Shown here: in pieces, positions 61,608 to 64,000 of the stretch
Position numbering within the stretch: position 1 is the first letter of the stretch
Layout of the letters: each line of letters opens with the position of its first letter
Assembly (NCBI GenBank): GCA_900538555.1
Contig: UPYI01000001.1
Location: 124,001-188,000, forward strand
DNA from: an uncultured Porphyromonadaceae bacterium
GTDB taxonomy: Bacteria; Bacteroidota; Bacteroidia; Bacteroidales; Barnesiellaceae
Length of the DNA stretch: 64,000 nucleotides
Direction: 5' to 3'
The notes under the pieces: model-generated
What the model saw: only the letters and a program-made list of their open reading frames with translations
What the model was told of the DNA's origin: nothing
The model's database searches: none
Program-made: the position numbers and the translations under genes

Positions 61608-62150
61608 TCAGATTTCGAGTTCGCCGGCTTTTTCCTGCTTGTATTTTTCAGCGAGCAAAGCGATGAACGAAGTAATCTGTTCGATCGCTTTCTTCGTCTC
61701 TTCCGTAATCTCCTTATGTTGCAGGCGCAACAGCAATACACCGTAAAGGGCATTGAAACAGGTTTCCAGTTCGCCTGCTTTCTCGTCTCCGGCTTTCGCC
61801 CGCAACTCGACGATATAGGGCAAGGTACGGAAAAAAGCCGCACCGTAGAAGGGTTCGCGAGGCGATTTCAAAAGGCGCAGATGTAAATCGGTAAGATCGA
61901 TCAGCACATTTTTATTGAGCTGCAAATGCCCCCGTTCGCTCACACCTTCGCTTTTCATCATATCTATCAACGACTCGTACCATTCGGTCATCGCTTTCTT
62001 TTCTTCATCGGTAAGGTCGTACTTATCGACGATATTTTCGCGGATCGCCGTCAAATCGAGCCGATATGCCCGAATAATGTCTTCGATCTGCCACATATAA
62101 AGCAGGTACTCGGCGATATTTTCTTTTTTCTTTTGGCTCGCTATATACAT
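61608..62150 (-). CDS. DUF4924 family protein
   Basis: A 180-residue all-helical protein matching the Bacteroidales family DUF4924 (MYIASQKKKENIAEYLLYMW start, HLQLNKNVLIDLTDLHLRLL, FYGAAFFRTLPYIVELRAK). Function unknown. The ATG at 62150 gives the family start; a start at 62168 adds six residues. It precedes prfC and is likely in the same transcript. Confidence 0.85.
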   Translation of the reverse strand: MYIASQKKKENIAEYLLYMWQIEDIIRAYRLDLTAIRENIVDKYDLTDEEKKAMTEWYESLIDMMKSEGVSERGHLQLNKNVLIDLTDLHLRLLKSPREPFYGAAFFRTLPYIVELRAKAGDEKAGELETCFNALYGVLLLRLQHKEITEETKKAIEQITSFIALLAEKYKQEKAGELEI

Positions 62151-62248
62151 CGTTTTTATTTTTTTCAACCGCTCCGACCGTGAGTTTGTTCACCCCGGTC
62201 AAAAAAGAGGGACGGCTTCATGCGCCGTTTCAAGATGCAAAGATAATG

Positions 62249-62305
62249 CAAATCGAGAGCAGAGACATCAAACACGTTTGAAATGGCTATGCCGAGATGC
62301 AGTTT
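62249..62305 (+). repeat. family A dispersed element
   Basis: GAGAGCAGAGAC and CTATGCCGAGATGC arms flank the perfect palindrome TCAAAC-AC-GTTTGA. Located 99 bases upstream of the DUF4924 start, in a 566-base gap that otherwise holds family B, stem S and a second family A copy. Confidence 0.75.
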
Positions 62306-62453
62306 ATCTTCTGCAAAGGTAATACAATTCGGAAGAAGAGACAATTAAAAATCGAGGATAATATGCGACAGGAATCCGAGCGGTTCTCCCCTATCCATAA
62401 GCTTCGACCGAGGGAACAGCAAAGTTCACCATATAACAGCCCGAACGAAGTCA

Positions 62454-62560
62454 TCATGTCCAATCTGTTGCGTTATCATCGGTATTCGGACTAAGTCGTT
62501 TACGTCAATAAACTCCTGTCGTCCTCATCCTCTACGCCTTGCATCTTAGACATCCTAACG
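62454..62560 (-). repeat. family B dispersed element, copy 4
   Basis: Minus-strand sequence with GGCGTAGAGGATGAGG, GTTTATTGACGTAAAC and CGACTTAGTCCG. It follows stem S and the end of the Fn3-protein gene on the same strand. Confidence 0.75.
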
Positions 62561-62561
62561 C

Positions 62562-62613
62562 ACCGACCGGGGGCTGTATCGAAAACTTCATTTCGACACA
62601 GCCCCCGGTCGGT
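62562..62613 (-). terminator. long hairpin (stem S)
   Basis: A 23-bp stem with one mismatch (62562-62584 with 62591-62613) around a 6-base loop, GC-rich at the base. No T tract; a terminator or RNA-protecting role for the Fn3 gene is inferred. Confidence 0.65.
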
Positions 62614-62626
62614 TATAATGCAGTGT

Positions 62627-62727
62627 TTATTTTAAACTTTTGGTTTTCAATCAACGCTTCGCCTCGGCATAATCCATTCAAGTTTCACTTGACGGCTTCT
62701 GCTCTCGACTTGCAGTTTATTTTAAAC
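62627..62727 (-). repeat. family A dispersed element at the Fn3 gene end
   Basis: CGCTTCGCCTCGGCATAATC and TTCTGCTCTCGACTTGC arms flank CAAGT-TTC-ACTTG. Both outer ends carry TTTATTTTAAAC-type sequence, and the right one includes the stop codon of the Fn3 gene. Confidence 0.75.
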
Positions 62728-64000
62728 TGATCTTCTTTACCGTATTTCCGACCCGTACGATCACTATCGGATCTGCAACGGAGATACGATTGTACGACTC
62801 CGATTTCAACGTGCGAATCAACATACCGTTCGATGAGAACAGACTGATCGTTTCACCCGGCACCGTTTCTACTACGAGATCGCCGTCTACGGAATAGATT
62901 TTTACCCATTCGTTTCCGACTTCGTCGATTCCCGTGGAAGTAGAGATCGTAGTAACTTCCGCCACATTGCTTTCCGATACGTTTCCTGCCGCATCGGCTA
63001 CCGACACTTTATATCCATAGGTCGTACCGGATGAAAGCCCGGTCGCTTCGTATGCCAGTTCCTGCGTTTCGACGGCTTCGCCATACACAGTATAACTCTT
63101 CTCGCCATCCGTTTCGACTACCGTATAGAGTTGCACGGTGTAACTTGCGGCATATTCGACAGCATCCCATGCCAACCGGAATCCGGTTTCGGTCTCATCG
63201 CCGGCTGTGACTACGGGTGCCTGCAATGTCTCGGTCGTAAAATCTATCCGTTCAGAGACAACCGACTCTCCGGCTTCATTGTATGCCGTCACCGTATAGG
63301 TATAGAGTGTAGCCTGAGAAAGCGTGTTCAACGAATATTCCAGTTCGGTGGTTTCTTCCGATACGGTTTCTTCACCGAAATAGAAAGTGACTTCGTATTT
63401 TACGGCACTTGCCACAGCTTCCCAGCGCGTGGTAAAGCTGCCGGTAGTCACTTCAACGGTTTCGGGAACAGGAGCTACAAGTACAATGATTTCGGGTTGA
63501 GTCGTTACGGTTGCCATTTCGGTAGCGGCTTCCAAGCCTCCGGCTTCAACTACCGTGACACGATAGCCGTATTCGGTTTCGGGCATCAACGAAGCAAGTG
63601 TGGCTGTAAGCTCTGTCGTCTCTACCGGTTCGCCCGCAGACTGCCAGTTTTCACCGTCGAACGTAAAGGTCTCTACCCGGTAAAGAGCAGCATCCTGAAC
63701 GGCATCCCAAACCAGAGTAAACGAATGATCGTCTACCGCCGATACGGAAACCGCGGGAGCTACCAATACTTTGGTCTGGATGAATTGCTGTACGGCAGCC
63801 GATTTCAGATCGCCGGCTATTTTCGCAGAAACCTGAACGATGTAATTCGCACCCTGTTCCAATCCGGTCACCGTATATTCGGTTTCCGTAAGAGCTTCTT
63901 CCACTTTGACAATATCGCCCGATTCGGACAATACGACCATTTCGTAAACAGCACCGTCGATACCGGCTGATGCCCACGAGAAAGAAGCGGTCGTATAACC
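62717..64000 (-). CDS. fibronectin type III repeat protein (5' end outside window)
   Basis: The frame is open to the window edge, so at least 427 residues belong to a larger secreted protein. About five Fn3 domains follow each other, each with a W or F core and a TEYGYRVTVVEAGG-like strand (VSAVDDHSFTLVWDAVQDAA, VTTGSFTTRWEAVASAVKYE, ETGFRLAWDAVEYAASYTVQ). The end (WVKIYSVDGDLVVETVPGET, then SLFSSNGMLIRTL) resembles a type IX sorting tail. Stop codon and last residues lie in sequence shared with family A elements. Catalytic domains, if any, are outside the window. Confidence 0.85.
   Translation of the reverse strand, partial: GYTTASFSWASAGIDGAVYEMVVLSESGDIVKVEEALTETEYTVTGLEQGANYIVQVSAKIAGDLKSAAVQQFIQTKVLVAPAVSVSAVDDHSFTLVWDAVQDAALYRVETFTFDGENWQSAGEPVETTELTATLASLMPETEYGYRVTVVEAGGLEAATEMATVTTQPEIIVLVAPVPETVEVTTGSFTTRWEAVASAVKYEVTFYFGEETVSEETTELEYSLNTLSQATLYTYTVTAYNEAGESVVSERIDFTTETLQAPVVTAGDETETGFRLAWDAVEYAASYTVQLYTVVETDGEKSYTVYGEAVETQELAYEATGLSSGTTYGYKVSVADAAGNVSESNVAEVTTISTSTGIDEVGNEWVKIYSVDGDLVVETVPGETISLFSSNGMLIRTLKSESYNRISVADPIVIVRVGNTVKKISLK

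Overview
The window is a piece of a Bacteroidales chromosome, most like the Barnesiella/Parabacteroides side of the order, although the genus is not certain. The grounds are promoter-like boxes of the Bacteroidetes type (TTTG, about 20 nt, TAnnTTTG) in front of many genes, almost no Shine-Dalgarno sequences, a TonB-dependent receptor with a carboxypeptidase-like N-terminal domain, several secreted proteins ending in short beta-rich tails of the type IX secretion kind, and families such as DUF4924, META, CotH, choice-of-anchor J and RhuM. The backbone has moderate GC; three stretches are visibly AT-richer or inserted.

Layout. 1-6.4 kb: MATE exporter, AlbA/Schlafen-type protein, queD-queE (7-deazaguanine synthesis), META lipoprotein and TonB receptor. 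6.5-6.74 kb: an 86-bp tandem repeat carrying promoters. 7.3-11.4 kb (minus strand): ABC-F ATPase followed by an M13 metallopeptidase. 11.5-17.5 kb: a membrane TPR/LuxR-type regulator divergent from two secreted proteins (PKD; RCC1 plus BspA-like repeats). 17.7-19.1 kb: a MarR-GNAT fusion regulator with its own palindromic operator, and a cupin. 19.1-24.3 kb: an AT-rich accessory island with an IS1595-type transposase, many small unknown proteins, a membrane protein with a GAF-like sensor coupled to a 90-residue partner, and a stand-alone Cas2-like protein. 24.5-29.0 kb: a 1488-residue secreted protein. 29.0-30.5 kb: a nearly gene-free zone with repeats and two strong structured-RNA candidates. 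30.5-38.5 kb: conserved housekeeping (AddB-like nuclease, SppA, LpxK, purine nucleoside phosphorylase, ThiL). 39.0-42.5 kb: tRNA-Phe whose 3' end is duplicated at 42.47 kb, enclosing a small island (three lipoproteins, a structured RNA, RhuM) without integrase. 42.7-45.5 kb: a flavin-binding protein, then a cupin-Hcp-rubredoxin operon for nitrosative stress. 45.7-50.1 kb: a beta-helix carbohydrate-binding protein and partner, divergent from a LytS/LytTR two-component system whose kinase is frameshifted in an A tract. 50.3-57.6 kb: CotH protein, GuaA, a Tat-exported ferredoxin/flavodoxin protein, RibD-C reductase, FISUMP lipoprotein, AraC regulator. 57.6-59.2 kb: a 1.5-kb single-gene element encoding an SF3-type helicase, flanked by perfect 41-bp direct repeats at the 3' end of mgtC. 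59.1-64 kb: MgtC, release factor 3, a DUF4924 protein and the end of a fibronectin type III protein.

The most unusual content is non-coding or mobile: the 41-bp-bounded helicase element, the integrase-free tRNA-Phe island with a two-state RNA, a rod-shaped 6S-like RNA candidate, and two dispersed intergenic repeat families. Family A has conserved arms around a centre that is always palindromic but differs in sequence; family B is about 100 nt with a conserved GTTTAC/GTAAAC palindrome. One family A copy sits inside the loop of a hairpin that is uninterrupted at two other loci, which suggests that family A moves.
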